NCBI RefSeq assembly: GCF_014217625.1
Contig: NZ_CP043641.1
Location: 2,728,001 to 2,792,000 of the forward strand
From: Leifsonia shinshuensis
GTDB taxonomy: Bacteria; Actinomycetota; Actinomycetes; Actinomycetales; Microbacteriaceae
DNA length: 64,000 bases
Direction of reading: 5' to 3'
Part shown: positions 40,824-47,819 of the stretch, piece by piece
How positions within the stretch are numbered: the stretch's first letter is position 1
How the letters are laid out: every line of letters begins with the position of its first letter
Position numbers and translations under genes: made by a program
Notes under the pieces: model-generated
What the model saw: only the letters and a program-made list of their open reading frames with translations
Database searches by the model: none
What the model was told of the DNA's origin: nothing

Positions 40824-41555
40824 CTACCCGAAGGCGCGCGGGAACAGCCCCGTGTCCAGCCGTTCGGCCGGAACGCGGAAGTGGCTGCCCGGGAACCCGA
40901 GCAGAGCCTTCTCTGCCGAACCGAACGCGTCGAACACCGCGAGCTGGGACTCCCGGCTGATCTCCGCGTCGTCCAGCGGGAACAGGAACTCGATCGGGAT
41001 GCTCACCTCCCGAGCCGCGTCGAGCACGAACCGGTGCGCGCCGATCCCGCCGAAGGTCGCGGCCAGGATGCGCGGCTCCGCGGCGGCGAGCGGGATGCCG
41101 ATGGCGGAGGCCAGGGTCATCCCGGTGTAGCCGACAGGCCCCGCGCCGATGTCGTCGAGACCCTGGAGCGCGTCGATGGTCGCCCGCCACTCGGGCACCG
41201 CGCGCTCGGCGAGGGACGCGTTGAACTCGGCGAGGACGGGATCGAGGGGTTCGCCCCGCTCCCGCGCGCCGAGCATGTCGTCCACCCAGCGCTGGTCCCG
41301 GGCCGACCGCGGCCGGTCGCCGTGACCGGGCGCGTCGATCGCGGCGACGCTGTAGCCGTGATCGCGCACGAGCCGGCGGGCACGTGCGGCCAGGCCCGGC
41401 GCCTCCTTGTGGAGGCCGCCGCCATGGCCGGACAGGATGAGGGGCGCGCCGGGAGCGCCGGCGGGAGGAGTCCAGAGGACTCCGGGGACGCCCTCCAGCA
41501 GGAAGCCGCGACGGCGGACGCCGTCCACGGTGGAGTCGTCGGTGAAGAGGTTCAT
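40824..41555 (-). CDS. Alpha/beta hydrolase, nucleophile elbow altered
   Basis: This is a 243-residue protein of the dienelactone-hydrolase-like group. It shows ILSGHGGGLHKEA (oxyanion region), IDAPGHGDRP, and a helical cap. The expected GxSxG elbow reads VGYTGMTLASAIG (about residues 140-152), with Thr where Ser should be. The catalytic His is likely in GFPGSHFRVP. Either Thr serves as nucleophile or the protein is a non-catalytic relative. The ATG at 41555 has GAAAGG upstream. A short leader-peptide frame with a strong ribosome-binding site precedes it. Confidence 0.82.
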   Translation of the reverse strand: MNLFTDDSTVDGVRRRGFLLEGVPGVLWTPPAGAPGAPLILSGHGGGLHKEAPGLAARARRLVRDHGYSVAAIDAPGHGDRPRSARDQRWVDDMLGARERGEPLDPVLAEFNASLAERAVPEWRATIDALQGLDDIGAGPVGYTGMTLASAIGIPLAAAEPRILAATFGGIGAHRFVLDAAREVSIPIEFLFPLDDAEISRESQLAVFDAFGSAEKALLGFPGSHFRVPAERLDTGLFPRAFG

Positions 41556-41604
41556 GATGGTCGCCTTTCGGTGCTGCCTGATGGCGCTCCCGGCGACGTG
41601 TCGG

Positions 41605-41658
41605 TCAGTCGCGCGCTGCATGCGGAGACGGGGAGCACCCGTACGTGCGGTCGATCAC
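41605..41658 (-). CDS. Possible 17-residue leader peptide
   Basis: GTG 41658 opens a 17-codon frame, MIDRTYGCSPSPHAARD, ending TGA at 41605. AGGAGG lies 8 bases upstream, a better ribosome-binding site than most genes in the window. An in-frame GTG at 41667 is too close to it. The frame ends 49 bases before the hydrolase start on the same strand. It could be a translated uORF controlling that gene through ribosome position. The single Cys and Pro-Ser-Pro are noted but no specificity is claimed. Confidence 0.4.
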   Translation of the reverse strand: MIDRTYGCSPSPHAARD

Positions 41659-41723
41659 GGTGCTCACCTCCTCTCCGCGGTCACGGACCGTCGACGAGCG
41701 TAGCGGCTGAGGGGACCGCGCCG

Positions 41724-42509
41724 CTACGAGTACTCCGGTGGCGCCGTCCGGTACCGCCATGCCAGCTCGTTGTCGAGCACGAAGCGGGAAAGCGTGTCGT
41801 CGCGGGGCAGGGCTTCCCCGACCGCGGCCTCCACCGCCTCCAGCAGCGCCCCGGCCGTCGTCGGAGTCGGCGTCGCGATCACCGCGTCCAGGAGGTTCGC
41901 GAAGCCCTCGGGAGCCTGTGCGAGACCCGCCACCCGCTCGCGCAGGTACTTCGGCCCCGGGAAGAAGACCCGGTTGTGCGCGAGCAGCGCCCGCGCCGCC
42001 GAGGTCGCCAGGTGCACCGACGCGTGCGCCAGCAGCAGCGGATCGCCGTGCTCGTACGCCTGCTGCAGGAAGTAGCCGCCGTGCAGGCGGCACTGCGCGA
42101 CGAAGCCCGCGACGCGGTCCTGCCAGTCGGCGGCCGACACCTGGACCACCCGCGCCAGTCGCTCGTCCAGGTCGGGGACCCGGCTGAACGCCACCCGCGC
42201 GGACGCGAACGAGTCGCGCACCGGGTCGTCACCACGCTCGGCCGCGTCGTCCAGGTAGGAGAGCGTCGCCAGCTTGATGTCGAAGTAGCCGCCGTCGTAG
42301 CCGATGCCGTCCGTGCTCGTGTACATCAGGCGGTGGGCAGCGTAGGCCTCGTCCCAGCGCGCGTCGGTCACCACCAGGTAGAGGTCGACGTCGGAGTCCG
42401 GGCGCTCTGCGCCGCGCGCGACCGAGCCGCTCACGATCACGGCCAGCACGGATGGGTCGGCGGAGGCGTCCACCACGTACCCGGCGAGGGCGCGCTCGTG
42501 GTGCTCCAT
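41724..42509 (-). CDS. Nucleotidyltransferase-domain protein (NTP_transf_2)
   Basis: This is a 261-residue protein. The N-terminal nucleotidyltransferase core reads VIVSGSVARGAERPDSDVDLYLV (GS, then D-x-D; about residues 25-46). The C-terminal helical part resembles kanamycin/aminoglycoside nucleotidyltransferase relatives. It starts with one base of overlap with the rhamnulokinase stop (TGATG), so it is the last gene of the rhamnose operon. Its substrate is unknown; a link to rhamnose use is not obvious. Confidence 0.82.
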   Translation of the reverse strand: MEHHERALAGYVVDASADPSVLAVIVSGSVARGAERPDSDVDLYLVVTDARWDEAYAAHRLMYTSTDGIGYDGGYFDIKLATLSYLDDAAERGDDPVRDSFASARVAFSRVPDLDERLARVVQVSAADWQDRVAGFVAQCRLHGGYFLQQAYEHGDPLLLAHASVHLATSAARALLAHNRVFFPGPKYLRERVAGLAQAPEGFANLLDAVIATPTPTTAGALLEAVEAAVGEALPRDDTLSRFVLDNELAWRYRTAPPEYS

Positions 42510-43957
42510 CAGCGCACGGCCACGCGCGCAGGCTCGTACCGGACCGGCGCGAAGTTCCGCGCGACCAGCGCACGCAGGGTCTCCAGGTCGCCGCCCACGA
42601 GCCCGACGGCGCGGGCCTGGACGAGCGCGTTGCCGAGCGCCGTCGCCTCCACGGGGCCGGCCAGCACGGGCGCGCCGACGCGGTCGGCCGTCGCCTGGCA
42701 GAGCAGGGCGTTGCGCGCTCCCCCGCCGACGATGTGCACCGTCTCGATGGGGACGCCGGACAGGTCGGCGGCCGACCGCACCGACGCCGCGAAGGCCTCG
42801 GCCAGGCTCTCGATGATGACCCGGACCATCCCGGCCGGGCTGGCGGGGGCGGGGAGGCCGCGCTCGGCGAACCAGTCCGCGATACGCGACGGGAGGTCGC
42901 CTGGCGCCATGAACCGCGGGTCGTCGGGGTCGAACAGGTCGGTCGGGCGTGGCAGCGCGGCCGCCTCGGCCAGCAGGCTCTCCAGGCTCACCCGGAGGCC
43001 GCGGCGCTGCCACTCCCGGATCGACTCGCTCAGCAGCCACAGGCCCATGACGTTGTGGAGGTAGCGGACGCGGCCGTCCACGCCGCCCTCGTTGGTGAAG
43101 TTGGCGGCGCGGCTCTCCTCGCTGACGATCCGGCCCTCCAGCTCGACGCCGACCAGGCCCCACGTGCCGCAGGAGATGTACGCGGCGCGGGACGGGTCCA
43201 TCGGCACGGCGACCACGGCGGACGCGGTGTCGTGCGAGCCAACCGCTGTGACCGCGGGGCCGCTGCCGGCGAACGGAAGGTCGAGGGACGGCAGCAGCGA
43301 GCCGACGGTCGTTCCCGCGTCCACGAGCGACGGGAACAGCGAGCGCCGCAGGCCCAGCCGGCCGATCAGCGCGTCATTCCACGAACCTGCCGCGGTGAGC
43401 AGCCCGGTGGTGGACGCGTTGGTGCGCTCGGCCACCGCCTCCCCGCTCAGCCAGTACGTGATCAGGTCGGGAACCAGGAGGAAGCCGTCGGCGGCCTCCA
43501 GCGCTCCAGTCGCCTGATCGAGCGCGAGCTGGTAGAGCGAGTTGAACGGGAGGAACTGGAGACCGCCCTCGCGGTACAGCTCCTCGGGCGAGACGCGCGC
43601 GTGGACGAGCTCGACGCCCTCCGCGGTGCGCTCGTCGCGGTAGTGGTAGGGCTCGCCGCGGAGGCTCCCGGCGCGCAGCAGGCCGTAGTCGACCGCCCAG
43701 GCGTCGACGCCGACGCTGCGGAGGCCGGGCTCGGAGCGGGCGACGGCGCCGAGGCCTCCCAACACGTGGGAGTACAGGCCTGTCAGGTCCCAGTGCAGCG
43801 CCGCGCGGCCGTCTTCCCACACCCGCACGGGCGTGTTCGGGAAGCGCGCCGCCTCGGTCAGCGCGAGCGTGTTCGCGCCGACGCGGGCGTGCATCACGCG
43901 GCCGCTGGTCGCGCCCAGGTCGACAGCGGCGACCCCGCCGGTCGCGGCTGCGCTCAT
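42509..43957 (-). CDS. rhaB: Rhamnulokinase
   Basis: This is a 482-residue FGGY-family sugar kinase. The N-terminal phosphate loop is VDLGATSGRVMHA, with VGVDAWAVDYGLL (about 80) and the C-terminal GSHDTASAVVAVP (about 240) and HIVGGGARNALLCQATAD (about 400). DAWAVDYG is typical of rhamnulokinases. It makes L-rhamnulose-1-phosphate for the downstream aldolase. It starts 13 bases after the aldolase gene stop on the minus strand and overlaps the nucleotidyltransferase gene by one base. Confidence 0.95.
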   Translation of the reverse strand: MSAAATGGVAAVDLGATSGRVMHARVGANTLALTEAARFPNTPVRVWEDGRAALHWDLTGLYSHVLGGLGAVARSEPGLRSVGVDAWAVDYGLLRAGSLRGEPYHYRDERTAEGVELVHARVSPEELYREGGLQFLPFNSLYQLALDQATGALEAADGFLLVPDLITYWLSGEAVAERTNASTTGLLTAAGSWNDALIGRLGLRRSLFPSLVDAGTTVGSLLPSLDLPFAGSGPAVTAVGSHDTASAVVAVPMDPSRAAYISCGTWGLVGVELEGRIVSEESRAANFTNEGGVDGRVRYLHNVMGLWLLSESIREWQRRGLRVSLESLLAEAAALPRPTDLFDPDDPRFMAPGDLPSRIADWFAERGLPAPASPAGMVRVIIESLAEAFAASVRSAADLSGVPIETVHIVGGGARNALLCQATADRVGAPVLAGPVEATALGNALVQARAVGLVGGDLETLRALVARNFAPVRYEPARVAVR

Positions 43958-43970
43958 CGCACTCCCCTGT

Positions 43971-46043
43971 TCATCGGAGGAAGGCCGCCGCGACGCCCGC
44001 GTCGACGGGGATGTGGAGTCCGGTGGTGTGGTCGAGGTCGCTCGTGCAGAGCACGAACACGGCGTTGGCGACGTGCTCCGGGAGCACCTCGCGCTTCAGC
44101 AGGGTGCGCTGCGCGTAGTACTGGCCCAGCTCCTCCTCGGGCACGCCGTAGACCGCGGCGCGCTTGGCGCCCCAGCCGCCGGCGAAGATGCCGGAGCCGC
44201 GCACGACGCCGTCCGGGTTGATGCCATTGACGCGGATGCCGTGGTCGCCGAGCTCGGCGGCCAGCAGGCGCACCTGGTGGGCCTGGTCGGCCTTCGTCGC
44301 GGAGTAGGCGATGTTGTTCGGGCCCGCGAAGATCGAGTTCTTGGAGGAGATGTAGACGATGTCGCCGCCCAGCTTCTGGTCGATCAGCACCTTCGCGGCG
44401 GCGCGCGAGACGAGGAACGAGCCCTTCGCCATGACGTCGTGCTGGAGGTCCCAGTCGGCGGTCGTGGTCTCCAGCAGCGGCTTGGAGATGGAGAGGCCGG
44501 CGTTGTTGACGACGAGGTCGAGGCCGCCGAACGCCAGCAGCGCAGCGGAGACCGCCGCGTCGATGGCCTTCTCGTCGGTGACGTCGGCGGCGACCCCGAG
44601 CGCGACATCCCCAGGATTCCCAGAGGATGCAGCGCCGATCTCGGCCGCCGCGGCTTGCGCCTTCTCCAGGTCGAGGTCCGCGATCACGACGCAGGCGCCC
44701 TCGGCCGCGAGCCGGGTCGCGATGGCCTTGCCGATCCCGGAGGCCGCACCCGTGACGAGCGCGATGCGGCCGGCGAGCGGCTTCGGCTTCGGGAGGCGCG
44801 CCAGCTTGGCCTCCTCCAGCGCCCAGTACTCGATGCGGAACTTCTCTGCCTCGTCGATGGGCGCGTAGCTGGAGAGCGCCTCGGCGCCGCGCATCACATT
44901 GATCGCGTTGACATAGAACTCGCCGGCCACGCGGGCGGTCTGCTTGTCCTTGCCGTAGGAGAACATCCCGACGCCGGGGATGAGCACGATCGCCGGGTCC
45001 GCGCCGCGGATCGCGGGCGAGTCGGCCGTGGCGTGGCGGTCGTAGTAGGCCTGGTAGTCGGCGCGGTACTGCTCGTGCAGCTCCTCCAGCCGGCCGATCG
45101 ACTCCTCGACGGAGGCGCCGGACGGGAGGTCGAGGACCAGCGGCTTGACCTTGGTGCGGAGGAAGTGGTCGGGGCAGGAGGTGCCGAGCGCGGCGAGCCG
45201 CGGGTGCTCGGCGGACGCGAGGAAGTCGAGCACCACCTCCGCGTCGGTGAAGTGCCCGACCTGCACCTTGTCCGTGGAGGCGATGGCCCGCAGGTGCGGC
45301 GCGAGCGCGGCCGCCTTGGCACGACGCTCGGCCTCCGGCAGCGGCTCGTAACCCGCGAGCGGCGCACCGAACGGCTCAGGGCGGCCGTTGGCCTCGATGT
45401 AGTCGGCGGCGGTCTGGATGATCCAGAGCGAGTTGGCCTCGGCCTCCTCGGAGGTGTCGCCCCACGCGGTGATCCCGTGACCGCCGAGGACGGTGCCGAT
45501 CGCGTCCGGGTTCGCCGCCTTGATCGCGGCGATGTCGAGGCCGAGCTGGAAGCCGGGACGCCGCCACGGCACCCACACCACGCGGCCGCCGAAGATCGTG
45601 GAGGTCAGCGCCTCCCCGTCCGCCGCGGTCGCGATCGCGATCCCGGAGTCCGGGTGCAGGTGGTCGACGTGCGCGGCGTCGACCAGGCCGTGCATGGCCG
45701 TGTCGATCGACGGCGCCGCGCCACCTTTGCCGTGCGGCCCCCCTTTCCCGAAGAGAACATGGTCGAAGGCCGCGACCATCTCGTCCTCGCGACCGACGCC
45801 CGGGTACACGTTCTGCAGCGCCCGCAGCCGGTCGAGGCGCAGCACCGCGAGCCCGGCCTCCGTCAGCGTGCCGAGGTCGCCTCCGGAGCCCTTCACCCAC
45901 AGCAGCTCGACCGGCTCGCCCGTCACCGGGTCGGTCTCCATGCCCTTGGCGGACGTGTTGCCGCCGGCGTAGTTCGTGTTCTTCGGGTCGGCGCCGAGGC
46001 GGTTCGACCGGGCCAGGAGGGCCGCGACGGTCTCGTTCGTCAT
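43971..46043 (-). CDS. rhaD: Bifunctional rhamnulose-1-phosphate aldolase / lactaldehyde dehydrogenase
   Basis: This is a 690-residue fusion. Residues about 1-400 are a class II aldolase (NYAGGNTSAKG, HLHPDSGIAIATAADG, and the zinc site GGHGITAWGDT). Residues about 425-690 are a short-chain dehydrogenase (LVTGAASGIGKAIATRL, VVNNAGLSISKP, YSATKAD). The family splits rhamnulose-1-phosphate to DHAP and L-lactaldehyde and oxidises the aldehyde to lactate. Coupling avoids release of a toxic aldehyde. It lies between rhaI and rhaB, with 61 and 13 bases on either side. Confidence 0.95.
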   Translation of the reverse strand: MTNETVAALLARSNRLGADPKNTNYAGGNTSAKGMETDPVTGEPVELLWVKGSGGDLGTLTEAGLAVLRLDRLRALQNVYPGVGREDEMVAAFDHVLFGKGGPHGKGGAAPSIDTAMHGLVDAAHVDHLHPDSGIAIATAADGEALTSTIFGGRVVWVPWRRPGFQLGLDIAAIKAANPDAIGTVLGGHGITAWGDTSEEAEANSLWIIQTAADYIEANGRPEPFGAPLAGYEPLPEAERRAKAAALAPHLRAIASTDKVQVGHFTDAEVVLDFLASAEHPRLAALGTSCPDHFLRTKVKPLVLDLPSGASVEESIGRLEELHEQYRADYQAYYDRHATADSPAIRGADPAIVLIPGVGMFSYGKDKQTARVAGEFYVNAINVMRGAEALSSYAPIDEAEKFRIEYWALEEAKLARLPKPKPLAGRIALVTGAASGIGKAIATRLAAEGACVVIADLDLEKAQAAAAEIGAASSGNPGDVALGVAADVTDEKAIDAAVSAALLAFGGLDLVVNNAGLSISKPLLETTTADWDLQHDVMAKGSFLVSRAAAKVLIDQKLGGDIVYISSKNSIFAGPNNIAYSATKADQAHQVRLLAAELGDHGIRVNGINPDGVVRGSGIFAGGWGAKRAAVYGVPEEELGQYYAQRTLLKREVLPEHVANAVFVLCTSDLDHTTGLHIPVDAGVAAAFLR

Positions 46044-46104
46044 TCTGCGTGGTTCCTTCGGTGGGAGGTCTGCGAGTGGATGGTGCCGGAGGCGGCGGCG
46101 CGGC

Positions 46105-47268
46105 TCAGGCGCCCCAGCCGGCCTGGGTGCCGCCGACGCGCTCGGTCTCGATCGTCTGCTGGTAGCCCGAAGCCTTGTAGGCGGCCATCGGGTCGGCCGG
46201 AAGGCCGCGGGCCTCGCGCCAGGCGGCCAGGTCGGCGCGCACGTCCGTGTTGAACGCGTCCATGAACACGGTGTTGGCGGCGAGCACGTCGCCGGCCGTC
46301 TGCGCGGCGGCCAGGGCCTCGGTGTCGACCAGCAGCGCCTTCGCCGTGGCCTCCTGAACGTTCAGCACCGAGCGGATCTGGCCCGGGATCTTCGCCTCCA
46401 GATTGTGGCACTGGTCGAGCATGAACGCGACATCCGGGTTGGCGTAACCGCCGCCGCGGATCACCTCGAACACGATCCGGAACAGCTGGAACGGGTCGGC
46501 GGCGCCCACGATCAGGTCGTCGTCGGCGTAGAACCGGCTGTTGAAGTCGAAGCTCCCGAGCTTCCCGAGGCGCAGCAGCTGCATGACGATGAACTCGATG
46601 TTCGTGCCCGGCGCGTGGTGGCCGGTGTCCAGGCAGACCATCGCCCGCTCACCCAGAGCCGCCGTCTGGACGTAGCTGGTCCCCCAGTCCGGGACATCGG
46701 TGTGGTAGAACGACGGCTCGAAGAACTTGTACTCCAGCACCAGCCGCTGGCCCTCGCCGATGCGCTCGTAGATCTGCGCCAGCGAGTCGGCCAGGCGGTC
46801 CTGCCGCGCCCGCATCGAGTCCTGACCGGGGTAGTTCGTGCCGTCGGCGAGCCAGATCTTCAGGTCGCGCGACCCGGTCTCGTTCATGATGTCGATGCAC
46901 TCGAAGTGGTGGTCGATCGCCTTCTGGCGGATCCGGTCGTCCCAGTGTGTGACCGACCCGAACTTGTAGTCGTCGTCCTGGAACGTGTTCGAGTTGACCG
47001 TGCCCAGCTCGACGCCGTTGTCCTCGGCGTGCTTCTTGAGGTCGGCATAGGAGTCCACCCTGTCCCACGGGATGTGCAGGGCGACCGTCGGGGCGAGACC
47101 CGTGTGCTTGTGCACCTGCGCCGCGTCCGAGATCTTCTCGAACGGGTCGCGCGCTGTGCCGGGAGTGCCGAACACCCGGAAGCGCGTCCCCGAGTTGCCG
47201 AACGCCCAGGAGGGCAGCTCGATCGCCTGCAGTGCGAGCTGCGAGCGGATGTCGTCGGTGAGGGTCAT
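46105..47268 (-). CDS. rhaI: L-rhamnose isomerase (RhaI type)
   Basis: This is a 387-residue TIM-barrel isomerase of the Pseudomonas/Rhizobium RhaI type rather than E. coli RhaA. The metal site is visible in LVLEYKFFEPSFYHTD, CLDTGHHAPG and FNSRFYADDDL. It converts L-rhamnose to L-rhamnulose. The ATG at 47268 follows AAAGGGAGACC; the upstream in-frame extension has no site. It lies directly after the mutarotase gene. Confidence 0.95.
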   Translation of the reverse strand: MTLTDDIRSQLALQAIELPSWAFGNSGTRFRVFGTPGTARDPFEKISDAAQVHKHTGLAPTVALHIPWDRVDSYADLKKHAEDNGVELGTVNSNTFQDDDYKFGSVTHWDDRIRQKAIDHHFECIDIMNETGSRDLKIWLADGTNYPGQDSMRARQDRLADSLAQIYERIGEGQRLVLEYKFFEPSFYHTDVPDWGTSYVQTAALGERAMVCLDTGHHAPGTNIEFIVMQLLRLGKLGSFDFNSRFYADDDLIVGAADPFQLFRIVFEVIRGGGYANPDVAFMLDQCHNLEAKIPGQIRSVLNVQEATAKALLVDTEALAAAQTAGDVLAANTVFMDAFNTDVRADLAAWREARGLPADPMAAYKASGYQQTIETERVGGTQAGWGA

Positions 47269-47297
47269 GGTCTCCCTTTCGGTCGGAATGGGGTGGG

Positions 47298-47711
47298 TTA
47301 AGACGCTTGGTCGGGGCGGGTTACGTGTGAACCTCGGTCGCAGGCTCCCTCGGCGCTGGGGTCGCAGCATCGCTCCGCGCTGCCCTCAGCTCCACCGCGC
47401 AAGCGGAAATATTCGGTCAGCCGCTTCATCGTGCGGTCCGGAGCGGTCTCCTCCGCGAAGAAGCCGGCCATCGTGGCCTGCCAGCGCGCGTTGACCTCGC
47501 GCTCGTTCATCGCGGCGATCGCGCCTTCGAAGTCGTCGGTCTCGAGGAACCCGACGACGAGCGCTTCCTCCCGATCGACGAAGAGGGAGTAGTCGGACCA
47601 GCCGGTCTCGCGCAGTGCGTCGAGCATCTCCGGCCAGACGGTCTCGTGCGCAGCCAGGTAGTCTGCGACCCGCTCCGGCTTCAGCCGCATCGTGAAGCAC
47701 ACCCGTTCCAC
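47298..47711 (-). CDS. rhaM: L-rhamnose mutarotase
   Basis: The protein has 137 residues from GTG 47711. It starts like the family (VERVCFTMRLKPERVADYLAAH), with catalytic HETVWPEM and DYSLFVDREEALVVGFLE. An in-frame ATG at 47759 would add 16 residues but has no ribosome-binding site and lies in a hairpin; GAGGGAG precedes GTG 47711. After the normal ending (EYFRL) comes a 33-residue tail with CC and Cys, not found in typical 104-residue RhaM. It interconverts rhamnose anomers before RhaI. Confidence 0.88.
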   Translation of the reverse strand: MERVCFTMRLKPERVADYLAAHETVWPEMLDALRETGWSDYSLFVDREEALVVGFLETDDFEGAIAAMNEREVNARWQATMAGFFAEETAPDRTMKRLTEYFRLRGGAEGSAERCCDPSAEGACDRGSHVTRPDQAS

Positions 47712-47755
47712 GTCCACTCCCTCGTCCTCAGTGCTCTCGTCGATCTTCCGAACGC

Positions 47756-47795
47756 CCATGCGGCGCGCCGCCGAGCAGAGACACGCGCCGCATGG
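47756..47795 (-). terminator. Inverted repeat between alpha-rhamnosidase and rhaM
   Basis: CCATGCGGCGCG (47756-47767) pairs perfectly with CGCGCCGCATGG (47784-47795) around a 16-base loop. It lies in the message 25 bases after the GH78 stop. It may be a partial terminator or mRNA-processing hairpin inside the operon. It also covers the far-upstream ATG for rhaM, which argues against that start. Confidence 0.55.
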
Positions 47796-47819
47796 TCGAT
47801 CACTCCCGTCGGTCCGTCG

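Noticed and set aside
47712..47759. ATG 47759 as the rhaM start
   Set aside because: It lacks a ribosome-binding site and lies inside a 12-bp inverted repeat. GTG 47711 follows GAGGGAG and matches the family's N-terminus.
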